A stretch of 64,000 nucleotides of DNA. Origin: Candidatus Melainabacteria bacterium. GTDB lineage: Bacteria; Cyanobacteriota; Vampirovibrionia; Obscuribacterales; Obscuribacteraceae. The notes below the pieces were generated by a model. It was not told the DNA's origin, searched no databases, and worked only from the letters and a program-made list of their open reading frames with translations. A program made the translations under genes and the position numbers. This document shows, piece after piece, positions 7,699 to 15,417 of the stretch. Position 1 is the stretch's first letter. Every line of letters begins with the position of its first letter. The stretch is from NCBI GenBank assembly GCA_027451745.1, contig DAIDIP010000017.1, positions 1 to 64,000 on the forward strand, given 5' to 3'.

Positions 7699-9522
7699 TT
7701 ATTCGTCGCTTTCTTTTTTCTCTATTTTAAGACGTTTTTGTAATCTACTGATTGTATCTTCTACTTCTTGTCGTTGATTATTATTATCATCAGCAGCTTC
7801 TAAAAAACATAAACCATTTGCTATCGCTAATTTTGGATTGCCTTTGCGGGCTTTGGCAAATATCGAATAAAGACCATAATAAGCACTTGGATACTGCGGA
7901 TCAGCAATTAAGGCCTGTTTATAATGATCGATAGCAACATCTGGTAGTTTCCAGGTGGCATCGCCTAATTTTGTTTGCCTAGCGGCTTCATTACGTTGAG
8001 TAGTAATTTTGCTTATGCCTTGTTCAGCGCGCGGAGCTACTTCGGGAATTTCTTTAGCATAGCCATAAGCTTGTTCAGCAGCAGTTAAATCACCATCATT
8101 GAATGCTTGTTCACCTAAAGTGATTAATCCATAGGGATCGTCTTTATGATTGTCAATAATGCTGGTAAAGCGTTTTCGCGCATCTCTAAAATGGTTTTTT
8201 GCTAACGATTTTTCTGCTTCCGAAAGTTCTATGCTCTCTTGCAAACCTTTTGCTCCAGGTTTAATTACTTCACCCCGTACTGATTGCTCACTAACAATAT
8301 TTTGTAATTGTTCCATGAGCTGATGCCATTCTGGTGGGTACTGCCCATCACGACGAGCTTTGCGAAAATAGACCCGAGACAAGCCCAATAAACCCTGAGC
8401 ATCTTCTGAGTTAGCAGCCAATATGGTTCGATATTCTGCTTCAGCCACATCAAGCTTGTCTTGACGTAAAGCAAGCTCTGCTAATTGATTACGAAGGGCT
8501 AAATCATTAGGCAAAATTTCTAGAGCATTATGCATTTCAGAAATTGCCAATTCTCCATCGCCTCGCAAAGTGTGATATTCAGCCAAACGTCTATAAGGTT
8601 CAGGGTTGCGAGGATCTTGGCGAATTGCTTCTTGCCAGGCTGCTAAGGCGGCCGGTCCATTGCCTTGCTTGCGATAAACATCACCATTCACCAAATGCCA
8701 ATCAGGTGTTCTATTAGCTTCTGGCACACTATGCAATTTCATATAGGCATCTTCGTTCTTACCCTTTTGCAGTAAAACCAAAGCTTGTTGTACATAAGCT
8801 GGATAATATTCAGGTTTTTGCTGTAAAGCTTTGTCTAAAAGCGAACTTGCTTCAGTATCTTTAGGATCAGTCCGCAAAAGAGCTTGAGCAAGCAATGTAA
8901 GATTTATTGGATCATCAGTTAAGGCTGCTGCTTTACGTAATGGATCAATTGCTTCGGCTGCTTCATCTTGAGCTAGCCGAGCTAGTCCCAAAGTTTGTTG
9001 AGCAACGACAATATCAGGATTAGCTCGAGCGGCTTTTGCACATAATGAATCTGCTGCTTCTAAATACAAGTCGCGTCGCGCTGGTGAAGCTACGCTTTTT
9101 GAATGTACATATGATACATAACCTCCGGCAGCCAGTACGTTGGGATTGTCTTCAAATCTGTCTCTTGCTCGCCTTAACACTTTTTCTGCTTCAAGAATTT
9201 TGACTGGTGTGCCTTGCTTTGCTAGAGCTACCGCCAATCCAGAAAGCGCATCACCTGTAGTATCACTGTCTGACAAATCTCGATAAATATCTTCAGCATC
9301 TCTATACTTATTTTCTAGCAATAGCTGATCTGCTTCAGCTATATCAGGAGGCTGTGCAGTTGCTAATTGTTTGTTTCTGGTTCTATTTGTTTTTCCAAAA
9401 GCAGGCAGCTGGTAATTACTTAGCTCTCCAATTAAAAGGCAGCCAGAAAGTAAAAGCAAAGGAAAAATCCATTGTTTCTTTTGAAATGGCTGTATTTTGT
9501 TAATTGGCTTTATCAAGTTCAT
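7699..9522 (-). CDS. TPR-repeat lipoprotein (607 aa)
   Basis: The N-terminus has a basic region, a hydrophobic stretch and a lipobox LLSGC with Cys at about residue 28, so it is probably a lipoprotein. After NYQLPAFGK follow many tetratricopeptide repeats across most of the chain, for example WHLVNGDVYRKQGNGPAALAAWQEA and PYRRLAEYHTLRGDGELAISEMHNA. TPR arrays bind partner proteins. Its first 23 bases overlap the upstream TPR gene, which suggests translational coupling. The signal region resembles that of the TPR protein at 35162 (LLSGC then YQLPxF). The function is unknown; a periplasmic scaffold is the simplest reading. Confidence 0.8.
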   Translation of the reverse strand: MNLIKPINKIQPFQKKQWIFPLLLLSGCLLIGELSNYQLPAFGKTNRTRNKQLATAQPPDIAEADQLLLENKYRDAEDIYRDLSDSDTTGDALSGLAVALAKQGTPVKILEAEKVLRRARDRFEDNPNVLAAGGYVSYVHSKSVASPARRDLYLEAADSLCAKAARANPDIVVAQQTLGLARLAQDEAAEAIDPLRKAAALTDDPINLTLLAQALLRTDPKDTEASSLLDKALQQKPEYYPAYVQQALVLLQKGKNEDAYMKLHSVPEANRTPDWHLVNGDVYRKQGNGPAALAAWQEAIRQDPRNPEPYRRLAEYHTLRGDGELAISEMHNALEILPNDLALRNQLAELALRQDKLDVAEAEYRTILAANSEDAQGLLGLSRVYFRKARRDGQYPPEWHQLMEQLQNIVSEQSVRGEVIKPGAKGLQESIELSEAEKSLAKNHFRDARKRFTSIIDNHKDDPYGLITLGEQAFNDGDLTAAEQAYGYAKEIPEVAPRAEQGISKITTQRNEAARQTKLGDATWKLPDVAIDHYKQALIADPQYPSAYYGLYSIFAKARKGNPKLAIANGLCFLEAADDNNNQRQEVEDTISRLQKRLKIEKKESDE

Positions 9523-11362
9523 CTGCTTTTTTGTTTTCTTTATCTGCCTCTTTTGTATTACCCAATTGTTTTAATGCTGCTGCTAATTTGCGATGTACTA
9601 TGGGTAAATTTGGAGCCAATGATAGAGCATCTTTTAAATTAGCAGCAGCCATAACCCAATTACCTTGCTTGCTTGCTATATCTGCCTCTTTTAACATAGG
9701 TTGTACCCGCGAACTGTCTATTTGATCTAAAGCAGTTTTAGCTTCACCTTCTTTTAGATAGGCCGCTTGGCGATAAGCCACAGAAGCACTGTCTAAATCA
9801 CCTTTTTTCTCTGCAATACGTCCTAATAAAAGCCAGCCTTTGCCATTGCGCGGATCTTTTTCAACCAGTCCAGAAGCAACCTTATCTGCACCGTCTAAAT
9901 CATTGGTGCGCATTTTATTTTCTATTTCAGCTATAGCATTCATCCTATTAAGCATATCGCTTCCCGCAGTTGGATTCGATGTTACCGTTGTTCCTATGGG
10001 TAAAGGACTGCTACTTCCAAGTGGACTTTGCGTGCTGGCAATATTTTGTGCAGGTGTGCCTACTGTCGGGCTGCCTTTGCCTGCGGCAACCGCAGTATTT
10101 TGGGGTATGTGACCACCATTAATTAAACTGGCAATACGATCTTTTAAATCCGGAAAAATAAGAGGATTTATAGCCGCCGCTGCTTCAAAAGCTTTCAGCG
10201 CCTGATCTCGCTCTCCTTGCGCTTCTTTACCACGCCCGTATATATACAATAATTCAGCATCATCCGGAGTTTGTTTTAAAGCATCTTCTATTTTTTGCAC
10301 AGTAGAAGCAAGAATTACTGGTGAGCGCGGATGACTTACAACTGCCAAATGAAAACTGCGTCTGGCGGCTGATAAAGTTGGATTATTCTTGTCAATTTTC
10401 CAACATGCTTCGTACTCCATTTTTGCCCGATCATAATCACCTGATAACTGATAGGCGCCTGCGAGCATCAAATGATTATCAAAAGAGGGGCGAATCGCTA
10501 CAGCTTCACGGGCAATATCAGTAAGTCCTGATATTGCGTCAGTATTAAGTGGATTCAAAGTCACAGCTCTTCTGTATTCAATGCCCGCATTTTGCAAACG
10601 TTTTAAAGCTCGGTCCAAATCGCCCCTATCTCTAGCTTTAATTGCAAACTCTTTTAGTATTTCTCCTAATTGCCGGTGACAATCAGCCAAGTCATTTTTC
10701 TCGCTATCTGGCCACTGTTTAGCAACTGCAGTTTTAAGTTCTGAAAATCCTTCTACAACTTTGCCTTGTTTAAGTAAAACCCTCCCTAGTCTTGCTCTGA
10801 CGGGGCCGGTATCGCTCATCATCACACATTTGCGATATTCGACTATAGCAGTTGTATAATTTCCGGCTATATCGGCATCGTCGGCAATATGCATACGAGT
10901 AGCAAGGTCATTTTTGTGCAATGTTTTTTCTACTAAAGCATCTAAGGCTTGATCTGCTTCAGCATTACTTGGGTCAACATAAAGAGCTTCACGATAATGA
11001 GTCATTGCTTCATACATTTTGCCTTTGCTGGCTAATTGCCGGGCATAGAGCATTTGAGCACTAGATAAATTAACCCGAAATTGATGATTCTCAGGGTCGG
11101 CATTCAGCGCTAATTCATGTTCATGTATAGCGGCTTGCCAAAGCCCTTTGCCACCCAATTCGACACCCCGATTATTATGCTCAATAGGTGTTCTTGGTTC
11201 TGGTGTACTTAAAGTAACAGCGCTTCTTGCTGGCGCTTGCGTCTTCTTGACAGTCGTTTTGCTTTCAGCAACAAAAGGTCCTATAGTCGGCGATATAGCC
11301 GACGAATATAGCAAGCAAAGCGACAATGATATTGAAAATTTGGGCAAATTAGTCTTTTTCAT
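9500..11362 (-). CDS. TPR-repeat secreted protein (620 aa)
   Basis: This begins with a signal-like segment (MKKTNLPKFSISLSLCLLYSS), then a Pro/Thr-rich stretch and TPR motifs from about residue 60, such as HNNRGVELGGKGLWQAAIHEHELALNADP. A Ser/Thr/Pro/Gly-rich linker at about 410-460 separates the N-terminal array from three or four C-terminal repeats. It is the first gene of the leftward run and overlaps the next TPR gene by 23 bases. The 331-base region upstream is shared with the divergent secretion-like locus. No enzymatic domain is seen, so it probably acts as a protein-binding scaffold outside the cytoplasm. Confidence 0.8.
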   Translation of the reverse strand: MKKTNLPKFSISLSLCLLYSSAISPTIGPFVAESKTTVKKTQAPARSAVTLSTPEPRTPIEHNNRGVELGGKGLWQAAIHEHELALNADPENHQFRVNLSSAQMLYARQLASKGKMYEAMTHYREALYVDPSNAEADQALDALVEKTLHKNDLATRMHIADDADIAGNYTTAIVEYRKCVMMSDTGPVRARLGRVLLKQGKVVEGFSELKTAVAKQWPDSEKNDLADCHRQLGEILKEFAIKARDRGDLDRALKRLQNAGIEYRRAVTLNPLNTDAISGLTDIAREAVAIRPSFDNHLMLAGAYQLSGDYDRAKMEYEACWKIDKNNPTLSAARRSFHLAVVSHPRSPVILASTVQKIEDALKQTPDDAELLYIYGRGKEAQGERDQALKAFEAAAAINPLIFPDLKDRIASLINGGHIPQNTAVAAGKGSPTVGTPAQNIASTQSPLGSSSPLPIGTTVTSNPTAGSDMLNRMNAIAEIENKMRTNDLDGADKVASGLVEKDPRNGKGWLLLGRIAEKKGDLDSASVAYRQAAYLKEGEAKTALDQIDSSRVQPMLKEADIASKQGNWVMAAANLKDALSLAPNLPIVHRKLAAALKQLGNTKEADKENKKADELDKAN

Positions 11363-11693
11363 CTTCTTATTTTGTATTTTCTATTTATGTTCCCCATAAG
11401 ACTGTTAGCTAGCTTACAGTTTTTCCTTTTCGCATGCTATTTATATTGACAATGAAGGCTAAACCATTAACAATTAATCATCTGTTTGGCTGCCAAACTA
11501 GAAAAAGAAAAGCAATATACCAGGGGGGTTTTACTTTTTCTATTTCATAATCGACGTGTGGGATTCTGAGCATATATCTTCCATTCAAGGCGTTAACTTA
11601 CTAAATTAATTGGATTGTGCCAGAAGCTTTTAGCCAGACTATATAGGCTAAACAAACGGATCTAGATGCATAATATTTATTAGGGGGTGTGCA
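11363..11693. promoter_or_regulatory. Divergent intergenic control region of the TPR and secretion-like operons
   Basis: This 331-base gap separates two divergent gene runs and should hold promoters for both. TTGACA at 11446-11451, with AACAAT 17 bases later, is a fair sigma-70 candidate in the plus direction. At 11484-11498 there is a perfect inverted repeat GTTTGG, CTG, CCAAAC, which may be an operator or RNA hairpin. A run of six G lies near 11523, and GGGGGT precedes the ATG at 11694. No gene is seen inside. Confidence 0.4.
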
Positions 11694-12626
11694 ATGCGCG
11701 GAGCCTGTCCATCAATATTCAAAGCTTGTACGATATCAAAACCATCTTTGTCTGTTGCCAGTGTCATTGCTTGGGCAAGCATTTTGAATATGGGATTACC
11801 GGTTTGCGCCCAGCTTCCTCAAACTAATATGGGCCAATTTGTTCATCAGCCCGGCGACAATCAATACACTTCTCAAATTCAATCTGAACGTCACGGACCA
11901 GCTCCTTCGCCTATGGTTCCTGTTGTGTCTGCTCCACCTGCTTTTGCAAACAGCAGCTATACGCCGACTCCTGCAGCCCCAAAACCAGACATATCTCTTT
12001 TGCCTATAGTTGCCGATGAGCCGATCAAGCCGGCTGGTTTCCCCCCTTTGCCAGATAGACTTGATTTACCTGCAAACGGATCTGGTGTTTGGTCTGGAGC
12101 TGGGCAAAGAATAAATGATTCTGATGCAAATGGCGCTAGTGGGACAGGTATTGATCGCAATCCAACTGGCGTACATCAGCACTATATTCACTATAATTCC
12201 GGCGCTTTTATGCCCAATAGTGCTGCGCCGCAAAATAATTACAGACCAAATAGTGCTGATTATTACAATATTAATCCTAATGCCCGTGCCAATATGGCTG
12301 CACCTATTAATGCAATAGCTGCTCCCCCTGTGGATACTCCTAGTGAGCAAGCTCTTAAGCGAATGGGTCCTGAACCTCAATTAGCTGGAGACGCAGTAAC
12401 AAGACCTGAAGCACCAACTGCGGTGACAGTCAATCAAAGTGTTAGCCAGGATTTGTCATTGCCAGAAGATGATTTTAACAAGCACTATCCCACTAATATT
12501 GGCAATTCTTCAGGAAATAGAGCAGCCAAAGGTGTTGCTCGTACGCTTGCTTACCCATTGCGTTCAGTGCTCTATACAGGAGCTAGTATGGCTACTTATG
12601 GAGCAATGTATGCAGTAAGACGCTAA
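11694..12626 (+). CDS. Secreted Pro/Ala/Asn-rich protein, first gene of the secretion-like locus
   Basis: A 310-residue protein with a hydrophobic N-terminal segment ending near VCAQ (about residue 40), probably a signal peptide. Most of the chain is low-complexity, rich in Pro, Ala, Asn and Ser, and likely disordered. The C-terminus (about 275-310) is ordered-looking and partly hydrophobic (YPLRSVLYTGASMATYGAMYAVRR). No family is recognised. GGGGGT supports the ATG. It opens the plus-strand run that leads to the VirB6-like and VirB4-like genes, and so may be an accessory envelope part of that apparatus. Confidence 0.6.
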   Translation: MRGACPSIFKACTISKPSLSVASVIAWASILNMGLPVCAQLPQTNMGQFVHQPGDNQYTSQIQSERHGPAPSPMVPVVSAPPAFANSSYTPTPAAPKPDISLLPIVADEPIKPAGFPPLPDRLDLPANGSGVWSGAGQRINDSDANGASGTGIDRNPTGVHQHYIHYNSGAFMPNSAAPQNNYRPNSADYYNINPNARANMAAPINAIAAPPVDTPSEQALKRMGPEPQLAGDAVTRPEAPTAVTVNQSVSQDLSLPEDDFNKHYPTNIGNSSGNRAAKGVARTLAYPLRSVLYTGASMATYGAMYAVRR

Positions 12627-12678
12627 CAAAAACAAACTGCGCCACACCGTAAAATAAGGAAAAGAAGAACAGAAGATC

Positions 12679-13389
12679 ATGAAATACACAAAGTACATAG
12701 TTAATCGAATCAAAAAAATGACCCAGGCAAACAATTTATCTGTAGCTTTTGCTGGAGCAACCTTACTAACGCTTAGTCAAACAGGGCAAGCGGTTTATGC
12801 CCAAAATACAATGAGTGATAGAGCCATGGAACGCTCACGTTTTTATACTGCTCCTCGTGAATATCAAATTGTTGACGAAAGACCTGTAGTACGAGACTTT
12901 CGTGAAGCACCCGTTACACCGGGTCAAATGGGTATACCTAATGGACCTGGCGGCGGACAAGGTGCTGGCGGTATGGGTGGTATAGGCGGTGGTGGTTCAG
13001 GACCTAATACAACTATTCCTTCTACCGGACTTCCTCTAACTGGGGGAACTGGTCCGGGTTATAGAAATGACCCGGCGGGCATGACTACTTTACCTAAGTC
13101 TGGCTTTGGTGGCAGTAATATTCCTGCTCACGGTATGGGTCCACGCGGTATTTTGCCAGGTGTTACCACAGGTGTAGTTGGCAAAGTAATGAGTCAAAAT
13201 GCTCCTAAGCAAACAGCTGCCGCTCCTATGCGCGCTTCATCTCTTAAAGGACCTTCTGGCGGCGGCGCCCCATCTGGACCACCTTCAGTATCTGGCTATG
13301 GTGGTTATGGAAACAGTCCAACTACTTCTTACGAAAACAGCAGTCGCACCGAGCAAAATGTACGCGGGCACTTGCTGAGAGGCAAATAG
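12679..13389 (+). CDS. Secreted glycine/proline-rich protein (236 aa)
   Basis: It has a long basic N-terminus, a hydrophobic segment and a cleavage-like VYAQ at about residue 41. After a charged stretch (residues 50-80) the chain is dominated by Gly, Pro, Ser and Thr, with GGGQGAGGMGGIGGGG near residue 93. The composition suggests an extended or surface-exposed filament-like protein. No homology is recognised. It lies 52 bases after the previous gene and 15 before the next, consistent with one operon. Confidence 0.6.
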   Translation: MKYTKYIVNRIKKMTQANNLSVAFAGATLLTLSQTGQAVYAQNTMSDRAMERSRFYTAPREYQIVDERPVVRDFREAPVTPGQMGIPNGPGGGQGAGGMGGIGGGGSGPNTTIPSTGLPLTGGTGPGYRNDPAGMTTLPKSGFGGSNIPAHGMGPRGILPGVTTGVVGKVMSQNAPKQTAAAPMRASSLKGPSGGGAPSGPPSVSGYGGYGNSPTTSYENSSRTEQNVRGHLLRGK

Positions 13390-13404
13390 AGGTTACTGCC
13401 AAAA

Positions 13405-15405
13405 ATGGTACCAGGAGAAAAAGGAAACTATCATATAAGCGCTGCCTCGGCTCCGTTCCACTCGCCTCAACGCGCGTATTTTACCTTGTGTCTTAGCGTA
13501 GCTGTGATTTTGTCTTCGACTAGCTGTGCTCATAATTCTGTAGATGTAAGACAAGCAGGCATTTCAGGACGTACTTTGCTTAGCAGCCTTAGACCAAAAG
13601 CAGATCCTGCTATGGTAGCTCATATTCGTGAAGAAGAACAAAAAGAAGCTCAAAAGCGAGCTCAAGCAGCTATTTATGCCGAGACTGCTGGCGCTGAACA
13701 AAATCAATTCGGTTTAGACAGGGTTTTGCCAAAAGTTTCAAATGAACCATTTAGCAGTTCCATTATTGCCCCAGCGGCAGAAAATGTTAGTGCAGATGGA
13801 GTCATTATATCGGGGCACGATAGCAAGCCTGATCCTAATCGTGCTGTGTATCATCCTTCCAACCCAGTGTCTAGCTACGACACTTATGGTTCAGTTCCAC
13901 CACCACCGCCTGGGGCCTTAGGCGGCGGATTAGTGCCTCCACCTCCAGCAGTTACATTATCCACCCAAGCCCAAGCTTATGCCGGAGCTATAGCTGATTC
14001 TGCTGCGTCTTTTTATAACAATCCATATTTTAACCCATTTGGTGTACCTACTCCTCCCCAAGCCCTAGCTTCCGCAACGCCTAACAGAAGACCAGCTGGT
14101 TTATTTGGCGAAGGTGGTGCTCGCGATCAAACAGATGAATATGGTGCTAAAAAGCACAAAGCAGACTTTGTGCCCATTACTCCTAAAGGTATGGAATCTC
14201 GTTCCCCATATAAACAAAGAGATGATTTGCGAGTTCTATGGAAAGGCGCTCTAAAATCGTCTGTGAATCTTGGCGGTCTATCAGAAAACGACAAATTAAT
14301 TGAACAATTGTCCCATCTTGATATTGGCTTGCCAGCTGAATCAACTAAGGGAAGTTTCAATATTTCTCCTCGTCTAATTGAGTCTTTATTTAAATCATCC
14401 ACTATCGACAAACGTGCCTTCCCTGAAATACGTAAATTGCAAAGCGAATTAGTGCAAGCATATTATCGTTATCTTTGTTCTTATAACAAATATGCATTAG
14501 CCGAGCAAACTGTTGCAGCTCGCAAACAAGAAATAGAATTATCTGAATCAGATTCGGAAAAACAAAGAGCAGCAGCAGATTTAGCTCAGACACAAAGTGA
14601 TTTAGAAGCCTGCAAAGACGATCTTCACTCAAGTGAAGTTGAATTAGCCGCAGCAAGTTCAACTGGCAGCGCTAGAACTGTCATTAGCCACATCGCCGGT
14701 ACTGCTCCTTCAGTGGAGGCACTTACTCAAGGGATATCTCAAAGTGGTTTGCGTAATAATGCTAGTCATCAAAGAAAACTAACCGGCTTTTTTGACACAA
14801 TGTTCAAGCATCCTCATTCTGCAAATACTGAAAATACAGCTTCTGAAGACAACAGTATTGTCACCAAAAAAGCTAAAGACGATAATGACGATCTACCAAG
14901 TAAGTATAAAGACAAAGCCCCGGCAACAGAAAAAGTAAGCAGTGTCAAAAGTAAAGGCGGATTATTCGGTCGCAAAGTTGCCCATATTGACGATAACGCA
15001 GATACCGCAAAACAAACAACCAAAAATGAAATTGCCAGCGATGATGATTTAAGTCCTGCGCCTAAAGCAGTAAGCAAAGTTGCTGAAAGCAAAAGTGTTG
15101 CTACTGCTAATAGCAATATTAGCTTTGTTCTTAAAAATGTGAGCGTAAATCCTCGCAAATCAGTTTTAAATGTAGTAGTTAAAAATTCCGGTTCTGATCC
15201 TTTCGAATTAAATCCAGATACTATTTATATAGCAGAAGGTAATCGTAAATTAGGATCTGCTGCCTTAAGAGCAGATTTTGATATTACTTCTATAGAACCA
15301 AACCAAGAAGTGAAGGGCGTTATTACCATTTTTAGCCGTCCATGGAATGACCGCCTGGTCATTTATTTAGCTGATGGCAACAAAACAGTACAACTTAAAC
15401 GATAA
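13405..15405 (+). CDS. Probable lipoprotein of the secretion-like locus (666 aa)
   Basis: After an unusual N-terminal extension (residues 1-24) comes a hydrophobic segment ending in SSTSC, a plausible lipobox with Cys at about residue 44. The middle has Pro-rich stretches (PPPPPGAL; VPPPPAVTL), then a helical coiled-coil-like region at about 335-415 (QAYYRYLCSYNKYALAEQ, then Glu/Gln/Ala-rich). The C-terminal 100 residues look like a beta-sandwich (NISFVLKNVSVNPRKSVLNVVV). Such a domain would suit an outer-membrane collar component, but I cannot name it. The N-terminal extension is encoded by a copy of the dispersed element described at 13439. Confidence 0.62.
   Translation: MVPGEKGNYHISAASAPFHSPQRAYFTLCLSVAVILSSTSCAHNSVDVRQAGISGRTLLSSLRPKADPAMVAHIREEEQKEAQKRAQAAIYAETAGAEQNQFGLDRVLPKVSNEPFSSSIIAPAAENVSADGVIISGHDSKPDPNRAVYHPSNPVSSYDTYGSVPPPPPGALGGGLVPPPPAVTLSTQAQAYAGAIADSAASFYNNPYFNPFGVPTPPQALASATPNRRPAGLFGEGGARDQTDEYGAKKHKADFVPITPKGMESRSPYKQRDDLRVLWKGALKSSVNLGGLSENDKLIEQLSHLDIGLPAESTKGSFNISPRLIESLFKSSTIDKRAFPEIRKLQSELVQAYYRYLCSYNKYALAEQTVAARKQEIELSESDSEKQRAAADLAQTQSDLEACKDDLHSSEVELAAASSTGSARTVISHIAGTAPSVEALTQGISQSGLRNNASHQRKLTGFFDTMFKHPHSANTENTASEDNSIVTKKAKDDNDDLPSKYKDKAPATEKVSSVKSKGGLFGRKVAHIDDNADTAKQTTKNEIASDDDLSPAPKAVSKVAESKSVATANSNISFVLKNVSVNPRKSVLNVVVKNSGSDPFELNPDTIYIAEGNRKLGSAALRADFDITSIEPNQEVKGVITIFSRPWNDRLVIYLADGNKTVQLKR
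13439..13488 (+). repeat. Dispersed AGCGCT/ACGCGCGT element, copy inside a coding region
   Basis: The stretch AGCGCTGCCT near 13439, a GC-rich middle and ACGCGCGTA near 13470 (followed by TTTTACCTTG) match the layout of the tandem array at 48616-48836 (there read on the minus strand). Here it lies in frame at the start of the lipoprotein gene and is read as ISAASAPFHSPQRAYF, just before the hydrophobic signal core. The shared end motifs are palindromic hexamer/octamer sequences. The middle is only partly conserved, so the copy is old or of another subtype. Confidence 0.5.
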
Positions 15406-15417
15406 GAAGGAGGAAGT

